Shown: positions 1 through 9,864 of the stretch, piece by piece
How the letters are laid out: each line of letters opens with the position of its first letter
Numbering within the stretch: position 1 is the stretch's first letter
Assembly (NCBI GenBank): GCA_017502915.1
Contig: JAFVUB010000013.1
Coordinates: forward strand, 1-57,683
Reading direction: 5' to 3'
Length of the DNA: 57,683 nt
DNA from: Clostridia bacterium
GTDB lineage: Bacteria > Bacillota > Clostridia > Oscillospirales > CAG-272
Notes under the pieces: generated by a model
What the model was told of the DNA's origin: nothing
What the model saw: the letters and a program-made list of their open reading frames with translations, nothing else
The model's database searches: none
Made by a program: the position numbers and the translations under genes

Positions 1-59
1 GCTGTAAGATCTTTAATGATCGGCAATAATTCACTTACCTTCTCATATTTCCTTGACAT
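1..59 (-). CDS. Start of a transposase-associated HTH protein (partial, runs off the window)
   Basis: Only the first 19-20 codons are present, running leftward from an ATG at 57-59. The predicted N-terminus (MSRKYEKVSELLPIIKDLTA) resembles, from memory, the helix-turn-helix OrfA-type proteins that accompany IS3-family transposases in Clostridia; with 20 residues this is suggestive only. A strong ribosome binding site (AGGAGG, complement of 67-72) sits 7 nt upstream, and it is entirely inside a 13-bp hairpin stem (67-102), an arrangement often used by insertion sequences to silence read-through translation. The rest of the gene and the element's ends lie outside or cannot be defined here. Confidence 0.45.
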   Translation of the reverse strand, partial: MSRKYEKVSELLPIIKDLT

Positions 60-66
60 AACAAAA

Positions 67-102
67 CCTCCTATGGTAGTACTTTAATTCTACCATAGGA
101 GG
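67..102 (-). promoter_or_regulatory. Perfect 13-bp hairpin masking the ribosome binding site of the left-edge gene
   Basis: Arms 67-79 and 90-102 are exact reverse complements with a 10-nt loop. In the minus-strand transcript the 3' arm contains the AGGAGG of the gene starting at 59, so folding would hide it. On the plus strand the same hairpin is followed by CTCTTTTTTT and would work as an intrinsic terminator. It may therefore both limit translation of the edge gene and stop plus-strand transcription. Confidence 0.7.
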
Positions 103-138
103 CTCTTTTTTTCAATTGTCCGTTTTTAACGGACTTGT

Positions 139-162
139 GCAGAAATTCGTCTGCTCTTTTTT
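139..162 (+). terminator. Weak plus-strand terminator-like hairpin
   Basis: A 5-bp stem (139-143 with 150-154) is followed by TCTTTTTT. A second small inverted repeat (GTCCGTT/AACGGAC, 118-134) lies just to the left. Neither has a U-run on the minus strand, so they do not obviously terminate the minus-strand gene ending at 176. Confidence 0.35.
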
Positions 163-175
163 ATTGTTTCAAATC

Positions 176-2536
176 TTAAGAAAGCGCTTCGGCAGCCCAC
201 TGGGCAAGATCGGCATCGCTGATATTTCCGTCAAAGATAGCCGCCAGAGCCTTGAGGTTAGTCTCGGTCTGGGTTACGTCAACGCCGCTCTTGATCTGCT
301 CCTGGTAATAGCCCTTGCATTCCTCACGGATATTCTCAACGTCCTCTTCCGTCAAGCTTTCCTTGAGGCTCAGGGCGTCCTCGGTCAGCTCGTTTTCGGG
401 ATTTCCGTCAACGTAAGCCATCTCGATCAGCGCGGCAGAGGCGATCTTGGACTCGTTTATAGTCTCGATCATCTCGCGACGCTCCTCCTGAGTTCCGCAG
501 ATATCCTGTATTGCCTCGCTCGAGCCTGCCTGAACCAGCTGCATTGCATAGTCGACAGCCTTGGCTTCCTGCTCATATTCCTCATCGGTAAACTCTTCGG
601 TCGTCAGCTTATCAAGCATAACGTTGAGGACCTTGACTGCACTCTCGTCCTTCTGTTCGTTTCCGTTCGAGAGGATCGCGGCATTGAGAACGCCGCTATC
701 GTCGATGATCTCCTTGAGTATGACGGCGGTACGCTCGTCGCACGACTGATTAAGCTCGCGCAGAACCCTTGCCATTTCGGCGGTATCGGCACTCGAGCTG
801 CCCTCGTAAAGCTCAACGACACGAACGAACTGCTGTACAGCACCGAGCAGGCTTGTAAGGCTCAGGTCGTCGTCTTCTTCTATATGCTTGACGAGAATGT
901 CTGCAACCTCGCGCATACTGTCAAACGAGCCGGTACGAAGCAGAGCGACCATAATCTCGGTAACTCCCTCTCCGATAAGCTTACTGTGACGGGCGTTATC
1001 TATGAAGCCACCAAGAACTGCGGTGTCGATCTTAGCAATGGTTTCAAAGGCGTCTGATGCACCTCCAAGCTCAGAAGCTACATTTATAGCATCAACGGCA
1101 CCTGAGAAGATATCCGACAATATCTCAGCCTCAGCACGAAGCTCATCATCGGTGTACTCATCACGGACCTCTGCAACGTGAAGTCTTTCGGCATTCCCAT
1201 CAAAAGAACGTATAAAGGTCGTAAAGGCAAAATCTATGATCGGGGCGATCATATGACGGTAATCTTCGTTGGCGTAGATGCTGCTCATAAGGTCGTGGAG
1301 CATATCCTCATCCGAAAGCACGGTAAGGATCTCGCCCGCGTCGGCAGACTCAAGCGCGGCGGCAACGTTTGCCGGAACGCGGTATTCTATCATAATATTT
1401 ATGATCTCGCCAAGAGTTGCAAAGTCCTCACGGACCGACTCAGCCGTAGTGTTTTTCAAAATATCGAAAAGCGGATCTCCAATAATGGCAAGGTCGCCCT
1501 CGAACACAGTCTCGCCGGACTCAACAACGTCATTAACATAATATGAAACGACGTCAGCAACGACGCGGCTATGCAGATCAGACTTCGAAACGTATCCGAT
1601 TATATTGGAGGTTGCAGTCTTCTGCGCATCTCCGTAATCCTCAAAGTCAACCGCAAGGTAAACGGCATTTCCAACAACGTCGAATATCTGTGATATCTCG
1701 TTACGTGCCGCACCACTGGCGTCGGTGGTGTTTATCATGGCGTTGCAAAGCGCTCTGACAGGCAAGCTGTTCGAAATGCTGACGAAGAAATTATATCTGA
1801 CCGGTGCAACCGTTTTGTCAATAAGGTTTGAAAGCTCGTCGGAAACGAGATTTCCCTCCGAGTCAGTTATAACACAGCCCATGATGTTCATATTCTTCTC
1901 GCCGACGTTCATCTCAACGTCCGCCTCACGAATAGAATTCGAAACGCCTATAATACCGTCTGTCATGGTGTAGATTATACCCGAGATCGGCAGTATTACG
2001 ATAATAATAACGACAAACGAGTTCACAAGGCGAATTCCCGCCGAGCCGAATCGCTCAAGCAGACGGATTCCCTTATAGCTGTTCTTCTCAGGCTCTGCCG
2101 TCTCCTCAGCCTCGGTGACGACGTAATTTTTCTTTTTCTTTTTCTTCTTGGAAGTGATCTTAAGCGCTCTGCCGATAAAGAAGGCGGGTATCCGCATAAG
2201 CAGGTCAAGCACGATGAACAGAGTCGTGAACGCAAAGGGCATCAGCACAGTATAGATTACAGCGCCAGAAAGCTCCTGCGTAGCTACCGAATCGGAGATC
2301 AACGGTATATCACCGAGGATCGGCTCAATGAACGAATAAAGACTGCTCGACGGCACCACGCGGCAGAAAATGAAAACCGCAAAAAATGCCAGGATCGCCG
2401 AAGTCAAGGTTCGGCAAAGAATAAGCAGGCTCTTCTGCCAGCTCTTAAAAAAGAAGCTGAGAAGCGCGATTCCGAAAATAACGACCAACGGGATCACCGT
2501 TAAGCAAGTCATACCTATGGATACAATGTCAATCAT
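176..2536 (-). CDS. Large membrane-anchored protein of unknown function
   Basis: I do not recognise the family. The 786-residue protein starts at the ATG at 2534-2536, which has GGAGGAAG directly upstream; an in-frame ATG 15 codons earlier lacks this. Three hydrophobic segments lie near residues 5-27, 35-57 and 88-115, followed by a lysine run of seven around residue 125 and a fourth hydrophobic segment near 172-197. The remaining ~580 residues are acidic, predicted mostly helical and without obvious cysteines-rich or catalytic motifs, and by the positive-inside rule probably lie outside the membrane. It is monocistronic, with a promoter at 2572-2600. A structural or cell-envelope role is possible but unproven. 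Confidence 0.75.
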   Translation of the reverse strand: MIDIVSIGMTCLTVIPLVVIFGIALLSFFFKSWQKSLLILCRTLTSAILAFFAVFIFCRVVPSSSLYSFIEPILGDIPLISDSVATQELSGAVIYTVLMPFAFTTLFIVLDLLMRIPAFFIGRALKITSKKKKKKKNYVVTEAEETAEPEKNSYKGIRLLERFGSAGIRLVNSFVVIIIVILPISGIIYTMTDGIIGVSNSIREADVEMNVGEKNMNIMGCVITDSEGNLVSDELSNLIDKTVAPVRYNFFVSISNSLPVRALCNAMINTTDASGAARNEISQIFDVVGNAVYLAVDFEDYGDAQKTATSNIIGYVSKSDLHSRVVADVVSYYVNDVVESGETVFEGDLAIIGDPLFDILKNTTAESVREDFATLGEIINIMIEYRVPANVAAALESADAGEILTVLSDEDMLHDLMSSIYANEDYRHMIAPIIDFAFTTFIRSFDGNAERLHVAEVRDEYTDDELRAEAEILSDIFSGAVDAINVASELGGASDAFETIAKIDTAVLGGFIDNARHSKLIGEGVTEIMVALLRTGSFDSMREVADILVKHIEEDDDLSLTSLLGAVQQFVRVVELYEGSSSADTAEMARVLRELNQSCDERTAVILKEIIDDSGVLNAAILSNGNEQKDESAVKVLNVMLDKLTTEEFTDEEYEQEAKAVDYAMQLVQAGSSEAIQDICGTQEERREMIETINESKIASAALIEMAYVDGNPENELTEDALSLKESLTEEDVENIREECKGYYQEQIKSGVDVTQTETNLKALAAIFDGNISDADLAQWAAEALS

Positions 2537-2571
2537 AACTTCCTCCAAAAAGGTTATATTGTTACTATTAT

Positions 2572-2600
2572 AATATACCACAATCTACCTCTTTTGTCAA
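2572..2600 (-). promoter_or_regulatory. Sigma-A-type promoter for the unknown membrane protein
   Basis: On the minus strand TTGACA (2595-2600) and TATATT (2572-2577) are separated by 17 nt, about 35 nt upstream of the start codon. Confidence 0.7.
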
Positions 2601-2660
2601 CAAAATCCCTCTTTCGTAAACATTATTTATGTTTCTTGAAAATTACCAAATTTTTAGGGG

Positions 2661-2689
2661 TTACATTTTTTTGCGTTTGGTATTATAAT
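2661..2689 (+). promoter_or_regulatory. Promoter for mecA
   Basis: TTACAT (2661-2666) and TATAAT (2684-2689) are separated by 17 nt, upstream of the MecA start at 2733. Confidence 0.65.
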
Positions 2690-2732
2690 GTTATCAGCAA
2701 GAAAAAATGACATCAAACGATATTGGAGTTTT

Positions 2733-3299
2733 ATGGAACTTATACTTATTAACAACCAAAAGCTCAAGATCATGCTCTCAAAGGACGACATGAGGGATTA
2801 CGACATCTCTTGCGACAGCGTCGATTATTCAAACACCGAGACCCGTCGCGCCTTTTGGAGTATTCTTGACGAAGCAAAGCACCGAACCGGATTTGACGCC
2901 GCAAGCGCCCGGATCTATATACAGCTCTATCCGTCAAAGTCGGGAGGCTGCGAGCTATACGTAACCAAGCTTCAGTCCTCCCCCTCCGAGTCCTGCCCCG
3001 TCCGTCCCCCTCAAGGGCGGGAGCTTGCATTCGGCTTTGAAGGGATAGATCCGTTATTACGGGTCTGCAGACGTCTTGCGCTGATCGGATTTTCCGGCGG
3101 TGCCTCTGCCTTTCGCGACGAGATGAATCGCGCCTGCCTGTTTCTTTCGGGCGTTGACGATACCTTTCTCGACCGCCTCTCCTTTATAGGAGAGTTCGGT
3201 GAGGAGCTTGACCCCTCTGATCTACACGCCTACATAGACGAGCACGGCAGCTGCATCTGTTCAGACAACGCTGTTGAGCTTTTGGCAGAGCTTGCATAA
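2733..3299 (+). CDS. mecA: MecA-family adaptor protein
   Basis: MecA adaptors deliver substrates to the ClpC/ClpP protease; in Bacillus subtilis MecA holds the competence regulator ComK for degradation. The 188-residue protein begins MELILINNQKLKIMLSKDDM, with the characteristic N-terminal pattern followed by the YDISCDSVDY and RRAFWSILDEAK stretches typical of MecA. The C-terminal half has the alternating aromatic/acidic pattern of the ClpC-binding domain. The start at 2733 is preceded by GGAG; an in-frame ATG 15 codons upstream has no such site. The gene stands alone between its own promoter and a strong terminator. In a Clostridium-like host its client need not be ComK. Confidence 0.88.
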   Translation: MELILINNQKLKIMLSKDDMRDYDISCDSVDYSNTETRRAFWSILDEAKHRTGFDAASARIYIQLYPSKSGGCELYVTKLQSSPSESCPVRPPQGRELAFGFEGIDPLLRVCRRLALIGFSGGASAFRDEMNRACLFLSGVDDTFLDRLSFIGEFGEELDPSDLHAYIDEHGSCICSDNAVELLAELA

Positions 3300-3300
3300 A

Positions 3301-3340
3301 AAAAGCTCCCAACGGTTTTCGAACCGTTGGGGGCTTTTCT
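3301..3340 (+). terminator. Intrinsic terminator after mecA
   Basis: Long stem, AAAAGCTCCCAACGGTT (3301-3317) with 3322-3338, TTCG loop region, followed by TTTTCT. One G-T/mismatch in the stem. Confidence 0.85.
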
Positions 3341-3415
3341 CTTGGTTGTCCGTCATATTTTCCTCGTAGCCGAATATGTTATAGTGTAACAAGTCTATTT
3401 CAACGAGGTGTTAAA

Positions 3416-4744
3416 ATGAAAAAGCTTATTTTTGGAGTGCTCCTGATGATGGTGTCGCTATCGCTTGTCTTATCTGTTTCGGCGGACGGCGACTCTTCCC
3501 TGCTCACAATAGCAGACGGAGCTACACACGCCGCGCCCCTGACCCCTGCGCTAAACATAATAGCCGCCGATTTCGATATGGCAAAGGCAGGTCTTATCGG
3601 TCACTCTCCCGTCTTTTCACGCGACGATTTCTGCCGAGCACTGAACTTGACCTCGGTGGAGTCTATAACCCTGACAGCCCTGCCCGACGCGACGGTGGGA
3701 CGTCTTTTGCTTGGAAGCACGGCAGTATCGGTCGGGCAAACCGTATCGGGCGCGAATCTTGACGCGCTGATCTTCTCTCCGGCATCTGATGAAAAGAGCG
3801 TTTCATCCTTCAGCTTCACGGTTGGAGACCGAGGATACGCTCTGAGCTGTTCGGTATACATGCTCGACAGGATAAACGCCTCTCCCAGCGTTTCGCAGGC
3901 GGCAGGCATCACGCTCGACGTTGATACTCATTCGAACACCGCCTGCTTCGGTAAGCTTTCGGCAAGCGATCCCGAGGGTGACGCTCTGCGCTTCACCGTC
4001 GTTTCTTACCCCCGACACGGAGTACTTATGATTACCGATACTGCCGCCGGAGAGTATGTTTATCTCCCCGAAAAAGGCTTTGCGGGAAAGGACGCGTTTA
4101 GCTACGTTGTTCGCGACAAATACGGAAACTATTCCGGCTCCGCAAACGTTTCGCTGACTGTTTCGCGTGCCTCCACAGAGATCGTTTACTCCGATATGGT
4201 TGGAAGCTCGGCAAACAACGCCGCGCTCACCCTTGCCGAAAACGGCATAATGAACGGCGTTCAAAAGGGAGAGCAGCTCTGTTTTGAGCCAAGTGGAGAG
4301 GTCAGTCGCGTTGACTTCACCGTTATGGTCATGAAGTCGGCCGGAATAACCGACCTTCCGGACGCTAAAGCAGGATTTTTCGACGACTCCGACATATCCG
4401 CCTCTGCTATGCCCTACGTTGCGGCGGCAAAGCAGCTCGGATATATCGACGGCGTCAAAAACGAAGCCGGCGAGCTATGTTTTTTGCCAAACGAAGCTTT
4501 GACGCGCGCCGAAGCGGCACTGATCGTCAGCCGAGTTATTGATTCGGGTAAGCTTCTGGGAAGCAATGCCGCCTCGCCAAGCTTCAGTGATGCAAAGGAC
4601 GTTCCCGTTTGGGCGGAAACGTCGGTTGCCAATCTCAATCAGCTTGGTATTTTGTCCGATGACAACGGTCGTATTGACGCCGCAGGTAAGCTCTCGCGCG
4701 CAGATGCCGCCGTTATGCTTGCAGCTGTTCTAAAGCTCAAATAA
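3416..4744 (+). CDS. Secreted S-layer-homology (SLH) protein with cadherin-like domain
   Basis: A 442-residue exported protein. Residues 1-24 form a signal peptide (MKK, hydrophobic core, SVSA cleavage region). The middle holds a cadherin/tandem-repeat type beta-sandwich near residues 150-250, with the hallmark DPEGDALRFTVVSYPRHG and GKDAFSYVVRDKYGN stretches; a weaker related repeat precedes it. The C-terminus carries three SLH repeats (about 258-310, 320-375 and 385-442), each with the Y/F-S/D-D start and the aromatic-P-x-x-x-hydrophobic-S/T-R-x-[DE]-hydrophobic core. SLH domains bind pyruvylated secondary wall polymer, so the protein is most likely surface anchored. AGGTG lies 7 nt before the ATG. 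Its ligand is unknown. Confidence 0.85.
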   Translation: MKKLIFGVLLMMVSLSLVLSVSADGDSSLLTIADGATHAAPLTPALNIIAADFDMAKAGLIGHSPVFSRDDFCRALNLTSVESITLTALPDATVGRLLLGSTAVSVGQTVSGANLDALIFSPASDEKSVSSFSFTVGDRGYALSCSVYMLDRINASPSVSQAAGITLDVDTHSNTACFGKLSASDPEGDALRFTVVSYPRHGVLMITDTAAGEYVYLPEKGFAGKDAFSYVVRDKYGNYSGSANVSLTVSRASTEIVYSDMVGSSANNAALTLAENGIMNGVQKGEQLCFEPSGEVSRVDFTVMVMKSAGITDLPDAKAGFFDDSDISASAMPYVAAAKQLGYIDGVKNEAGELCFLPNEALTRAEAALIVSRVIDSGKLLGSNAASPSFSDAKDVPVWAETSVANLNQLGILSDDNGRIDAAGKLSRADAAVMLAAVLKLK

Positions 4745-4749
4745 TAAGA

Positions 4750-4777
4750 AAGGCTGTCGCCCGACGGCGACAGCCTT
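4750..4777. terminator. Shared convergent terminator (SLH gene / groEL)
   Basis: A 12-bp perfect stem (4750-4761 with 4766-4777) with a 4-nt loop lies between the convergent stop codons. U-runs are modest on both sides, so it probably serves both genes. Confidence 0.7.
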
Positions 4778-4798
4778 CAAAATCTTAATTTTTGCGGA

Positions 4799-6445
<1,647 letters not shown>

Positions 6446-6730
6446 TTACTCAACTATTGCAAGGATATCGCTCTGACGAACGATGTTATACTCTTTTCCG
6501 TCGCACTTGACCTCAGTGCCGGCGTACTTGCTGGTGATCACCTTATCTCCAACCTTAACGGTCATCTGAACTTCTTTACCGTCAACCAGTCCGCCCGGAC
6601 CAACGGCAATAACCTCGGCTATCTGCGGTCTCTCCTGTGCCGAAGCCGTCAGAATAATGCCGGTCTTGGTCTTCTCCTCGGCCTCCATGAGCTGGATAAC
6701 AACTCTGTCTGCTAAAGGTTTGAGTGTCAT
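6446..6730 (-). CDS. groS: Co-chaperonin GroES (Hsp10)
   Basis: The 94-residue protein begins [20 protein letters not shown] and contains the mobile-loop region ([16 protein letters not shown]) that docks onto GroEL, followed by the conserved VIAVGPGG and [16 protein letters not shown] stretches. The start at 6730 is preceded by AAGGAGGAACTTATA; an in-frame start seven codons upstream would overlap that site and is rejected. It is first gene of the groESL operon, controlled by the promoter and CIRCE operator just upstream. Confidence 0.97.
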   Translation of the reverse strand: MTLKPLADRVVIQLMEAEEKTKTGIILTASAQERPQIAEVIAVGPGGLVDGKEVQMTVKVGDKVITSKYAGTEVKCDGKEYNIVRQSDILAIVE

Positions 6731-6786
6731 TATAAGTTCCTCCTTATACATTCGCTTTTGGCGTTTTTATTACAAAAAGTCGTATT

Positions 6787-6813
6787 TTGGCACTCATTTG
6801 ACTTGAGTGCTAA
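6787..6813 (-). promoter_or_regulatory. CIRCE operator (HrcA binding site)
   Basis: TTGGCACTC-N9-GAGTGCTAA, differing by one base from the consensus TTAGCACTC-N9-GAGTGCTAA. It starts just downstream of the predicted transcription start of groES, where HrcA repressor would block transcription in the absence of heat shock. No hrcA gene lies in the window. Confidence 0.95.
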
Positions 6814-6825
6814 TCAACAATGATT

Positions 6826-6853
6826 ATTATACAACATTCCCGCGAAATTTCAA
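6826..6853 (-). promoter_or_regulatory. groESL promoter
   Basis: Minus-strand TTGAAA (6848-6853), 16-nt spacer, TATAAT (6826-6831). The predicted start point falls about 6 nt upstream of the CIRCE site. Confidence 0.8.
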
Positions 6854-6904
6854 TAGTTTTTTCCATAATTAACATTTATTTAACATTTGGGCAGGTGTTT
6901 TTAT

Positions 6905-8242
6905 TTGCTTGAGGGACTGAACTCACTGATCGGCATTCTGCTACCGATATTCTTAATACTGACGGGTGGGATCTTTGCCTTCAAGCTGCGCTTCTTCTGG
7001 ATCAAACACCCACTTATAATGATACGCGCAATGATCAAAAAGCGCGACAAAAGCGCGGTTTCCCCCTTCCGCGCCGTTACGATGGCTCTGGCGGGAACGC
7101 TTGGCGTTGGAAACATAGTCGGCGTCGCGGGTGCGATTGCTCTTGGCGGCTTTGGGGCGATCTTTTGGATGTGGGTCAGCGCCCTTTTTGCGATGGTGCT
7201 CAAATATGCCGAGATCGTTCTGGCGGTCTCTCACCGCAGAGTAGGTAAAGTCAACTACGGCGGCGCCGTCTACTATATTCGCGATCTTTTCTCAAAGCAC
7301 GACCGCCTTGGAAAAGCAGTTGCCGCGATCTTTGCTGCGCTTATGCTGCTAAACGGCTTCACCACCGGATCGACAGTACAGATAAACGCCGCCGCAAGAT
7401 CTGCCGAATCGGTGTGCGGCATACCCGCCGTTGCCGTCGGTGCGTTTGCCGCGATCGTAACGGTGTCGGTGGTACTGACGGGAGCAACCGGCGTTTCAAG
7501 GGTAACCGAGATATTGATCCCCTTTTTATCCTTGGCGTATATTATTATGTCGCTCGCAGTTCTGTCACTGCGCGCCGACGCCGTTCTCCCCGCCCTTTCG
7601 TCTATATTCAGCGAAGCCTTTAGACCAACGAGCGCCATCGGCGGAATTTTCGGTTTTCTGACGAGTCGAGCCTTGCGCTTTGGAAGTATGAGAGGACTTC
7701 TGTCAAACGAGGCGGGCTGCGGTACGGCTCCGACGGCACACGCCGCGGCAGATACACAAAGCCCGGTCGAGCAAGGGTTTTGGGGAATATTCGAGGTGTT
7801 TGTCGATACCGTACTGCTTTGCACTCTCACGGCTCTGGTCATAATCGTAAACTACGACGACGTAAAAGCTCTCGGCTCGGACGGAATAATGATGGCGATA
7901 CGGGCGTATTCCGCAACGCTCGGAGCGTGGTCTGAGTACGTGCTGGCAGGCTCGGTGTCGGTGTTTGGAATAGCAACCGTTATCTGTTGGGCGCACTACG
8001 GGCGCGAAACGGTCGACTATCTCTTCAGACGCAAACGCTCGTTCGGTCTTGTTTTTCTTTTTACCTATGCATTCGTAACAGTTGTTGGCTCAACGGTGTC
8101 TCCAAACTCGATATGGGGACTTGCCGACCTCTCACTGGGGGGAATGACGCTGATAAACCTTGCCGTGCTCCTTTATGCACGAAAGGAGCTGACTTGGCAA
8201 ACAGAAGAATATTTTCTTGAAAAAGCGCACCGAAAACGATAA
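6905..8242 (+). CDS. Alanine/glycine:sodium symporter (AGCS family)
   Basis: A 445-residue membrane protein of the alanine-sodium symporter family, importing alanine or glycine with Na+. About ten hydrophobic segments are visible, and the family hallmarks are present: ALAGTLGVGNIVGVAGAI, the WMWVSALFAMVLKYAE stretch, and NEAGCGTAPTAHAAADTQ followed by GFWGIFEVFVDT. I place the start at a TTG at 6905, since AGGTG lies 7 nt upstream; a TTG six codons earlier (6887) has no ribosome binding site. It is divergent from groES and shares its intergenic region. No terminator of its own is clear before the tRNA promoter. Confidence 0.9.
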   Translation: MLEGLNSLIGILLPIFLILTGGIFAFKLRFFWIKHPLIMIRAMIKKRDKSAVSPFRAVTMALAGTLGVGNIVGVAGAIALGGFGAIFWMWVSALFAMVLKYAEIVLAVSHRRVGKVNYGGAVYYIRDLFSKHDRLGKAVAAIFAALMLLNGFTTGSTVQINAAARSAESVCGIPAVAVGAFAAIVTVSVVLTGATGVSRVTEILIPFLSLAYIIMSLAVLSLRADAVLPALSSIFSEAFRPTSAIGGIFGFLTSRALRFGSMRGLLSNEAGCGTAPTAHAAADTQSPVEQGFWGIFEVFVDTVLLCTLTALVIIVNYDDVKALGSDGIMMAIRAYSATLGAWSEYVLAGSVSVFGIATVICWAHYGRETVDYLFRRKRSFGLVFLFTYAFVTVVGSTVSPNSIWGLADLSLGGMTLINLAVLLYARKELTWQTEEYFLEKAHRKR

Positions 8243-8256
8243 TTTTTCAAAAGCCC

Positions 8257-8286
8257 TTGACTTTTGCGGCTATAGTGTGATATAAT
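8257..8286 (+). promoter_or_regulatory. tRNA-Leu promoter
   Basis: TTGACT (8257-8262), 18-nt spacer, TATAAT (8281-8286), ending 11 nt before the tRNA 5' end. Confidence 0.75.
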
Positions 8287-8297
8287 CTTTGAGGTGC

Positions 8298-8384
8298 GCC
8301 GGTGTGATGGAATTGGCAGACGTGCTGGACTCAAAATCCAGTGGTAGCGATACCGTGCGGGTTCGACCCCCGCCACCGGCACCA
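8298..8384 (+). tRNA. tRNA-Leu (anticodon CAA)
   Basis: An 87-nt class II tRNA. The acceptor stem GCCGGTG (8298-8304) pairs with CACCGGC (8374-8380), followed by A and an encoded CCA. The anticodon arm is CTGGA-CTCAAAA-TCCAG, giving anticodon CAA (reads UUG). A long variable arm (GTGGTAGCGATACC) and the GTTCGAC T-loop are present. Single-gene unit with its own promoter and terminator. Confidence 0.97.
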
Positions 8385-8387
8385 AAA

Positions 8388-8425
8388 AACGACAAGCTTC
8401 GCAAGAAGCTTGTCGTTTTTGTTTT
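8388..8425. terminator. Terminator after tRNA-Leu, also at the end of the convergent MFS gene
   Basis: A 12-bp perfect stem (8388-8399 with 8406-8417), loop CGCAAG, followed by TTTGTTTT on the plus strand. On the minus strand it lies just after the transporter's stop codon. Confidence 0.88.
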
Positions 8426-9620
8426 ATGCCTTCTTATTTCTGACTATCAAAGACGCTATAAGTCCTATTGCGGCAATCGAGCACCAGACCATGACAACGC
8501 CGTCCCAACTGAGCCCCAGAAGGCTCGAAAACACGGCGTTTGCGATCGACGCCGAGAGATATCCCGTACAGTTGATGACTCCGTTTATGCTCGAGACCTT
8601 TCCGGTGCTGCCGAGTCCCGGTATGTATATACTCCAAAGAACCGACGAGCAGCATGCAAGGCAGAACTTTGCGATCACAAGGAAGGTTATCTTTGCCCAG
8701 GCGTTCGGCACGAGTATCATAAGCACGAAGGAAGCCACCGAGATTAAAAAGCCAAAGCGCAGCAGCGTAATATCACGCTCCTTTATCAGCTTAAAGACAA
8801 AAAGCGCGACAAACGGAGCAAGTGAAGTAACGACCGTGATCGCCGAATAGATGGCGTTCGTCGTTATAATATCAAGCTTGAGCGCCTCTGAAAGATATGT
8901 GGGGATCCAGAAGGTTATTGCCGATCCCGCGATCTCAACAACACCGCCGACTATCATATAAAACACAAAGTTTTCAAGCTTGAAAAGAGTTAAGATGCCG
9001 TCAAGTCCCGATTTTTTATTACGGTAGAAGGTCAACTGTCCTCGCCTCTCAAAGATCGTGAGACATATAAACGCGACCGCGGCAACGAAATAGGTCGAAA
9101 GCCCCGCAACTATAAACATAACGTCCCACTTAAACAGTATGGCAAGGGCACTGGCCACCAGCGGTCCGATAAACGAAACGACCGTCAAAAGCGTGCAGAT
9201 CACTCTCGAAATATCCTTGCTCAGGTTCTCTGACACGAGTTTCATAATAGGTCCGCGAAGCATCGAAAGTCCTATTCCCATCATCACAAAGCAGGCAACC
9301 TGCAACCAAGCAAAAGGAACGAGCGGAAAGGCGGTGATCGCCGTTGCGGTGAGTGAAAGTCCTACCAGAATCATATATTTGGGAGCGATCGTATCTCCGG
9401 CAATACCGTTAACAAGCTGACCGCAGGCGTAAACAAAGAAATATACGGTCGAAAGCAGTCCTATAAACTCAGCGGTATACTCGCCCGTTTTTAACATATT
9501 GGGAGTTGCCACGCTAAGAAGATTCCTAAGGTAATAGCTTGCAAGATACGAAAAGATGCTGACAAATCCCAAGCCAAAGGCTTTTCTTAACGCCGATCGA
9601 TCATTATTGCCCGGTCTCAT
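8424..9620 (-). CDS. MFS transporter, organophosphate:phosphate antiporter-like
   Basis: A 398-residue membrane protein with about twelve hydrophobic segments in two halves. The stretch TVYFFVYACGQLVNGIAGD after the first segments resembles the OPA branch of the major facilitator superfamily (GlpT/UhpT, sugar phosphate and glycerol-3-phosphate antiporters), as does WIPTYLSEAL in the second half. Substrate cannot be assigned. Ribosome binding site AAGGAGAATGAA precedes the ATG at 9618-9620. The gene is monocistronic, with a promoter at 9665-9693. Confidence 0.8.
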   Translation of the reverse strand: MRPGNNDRSALRKAFGLGFVSIFSYLASYYLRNLLSVATPNMLKTGEYTAEFIGLLSTVYFFVYACGQLVNGIAGDTIAPKYMILVGLSLTATAITAFPLVPFAWLQVACFVMMGIGLSMLRGPIMKLVSENLSKDISRVICTLLTVVSFIGPLVASALAILFKWDVMFIVAGLSTYFVAAVAFICLTIFERRGQLTFYRNKKSGLDGILTLFKLENFVFYMIVGGVVEIAGSAITFWIPTYLSEALKLDIITTNAIYSAITVVTSLAPFVALFVFKLIKERDITLLRFGFLISVASFVLMILVPNAWAKITFLVIAKFCLACCSSVLWSIYIPGLGSTGKVSSINGVINCTGYLSASIANAVFSSLLGLSWDGVVMVWCSIAAIGLIASLIVRNKKA

Positions 9621-9664
9621 TTCATTCTCCTTGATACTTTATCGATCAAATTTCAAACATTGAT

Positions 9665-9693
9665 ATTTTAGCACCTTTTAGTATAAATGTCAA
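9665..9693 (-). promoter_or_regulatory. Promoter of the MFS transporter
   Basis: Minus-strand TTGACA (9688-9693), 17-nt spacer, TAAAAT (9665-9670). Confidence 0.75.
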
Positions 9694-9789
9694 TAATAAC
9701 TTTTAGGTCGGGTGTAATGCCGGTATAAGCAGTCAAGGTTAAGCCTTCTTCTTTTTTTAACAAAAAATTCATCTTTTGTCAAAAGGGCG

Positions 9790-9818
9790 TTGACAAGAAG
9801 CATCTAAAGTAGTATATA
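9790..9818 (+). promoter_or_regulatory. Promoter of the deacetylase-like gene
   Basis: TTGACA (9790-9795), 17-nt spacer, TATATA (9813-9818), 46 nt upstream of the ATG. Confidence 0.75.
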
Positions 9819-9864
9819 TAAGACTCAAAACACATCTCACTCAAAAAAGCAAAGGAACAACGTT

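Noticed and set aside
118..134. GTCCGTT/AACGGAC inverted repeat as terminator of the 786-residue gene
   Set aside because: On the minus strand it is followed by an A-run, not a U-run, so it does not fit an intrinsic terminator for that gene.
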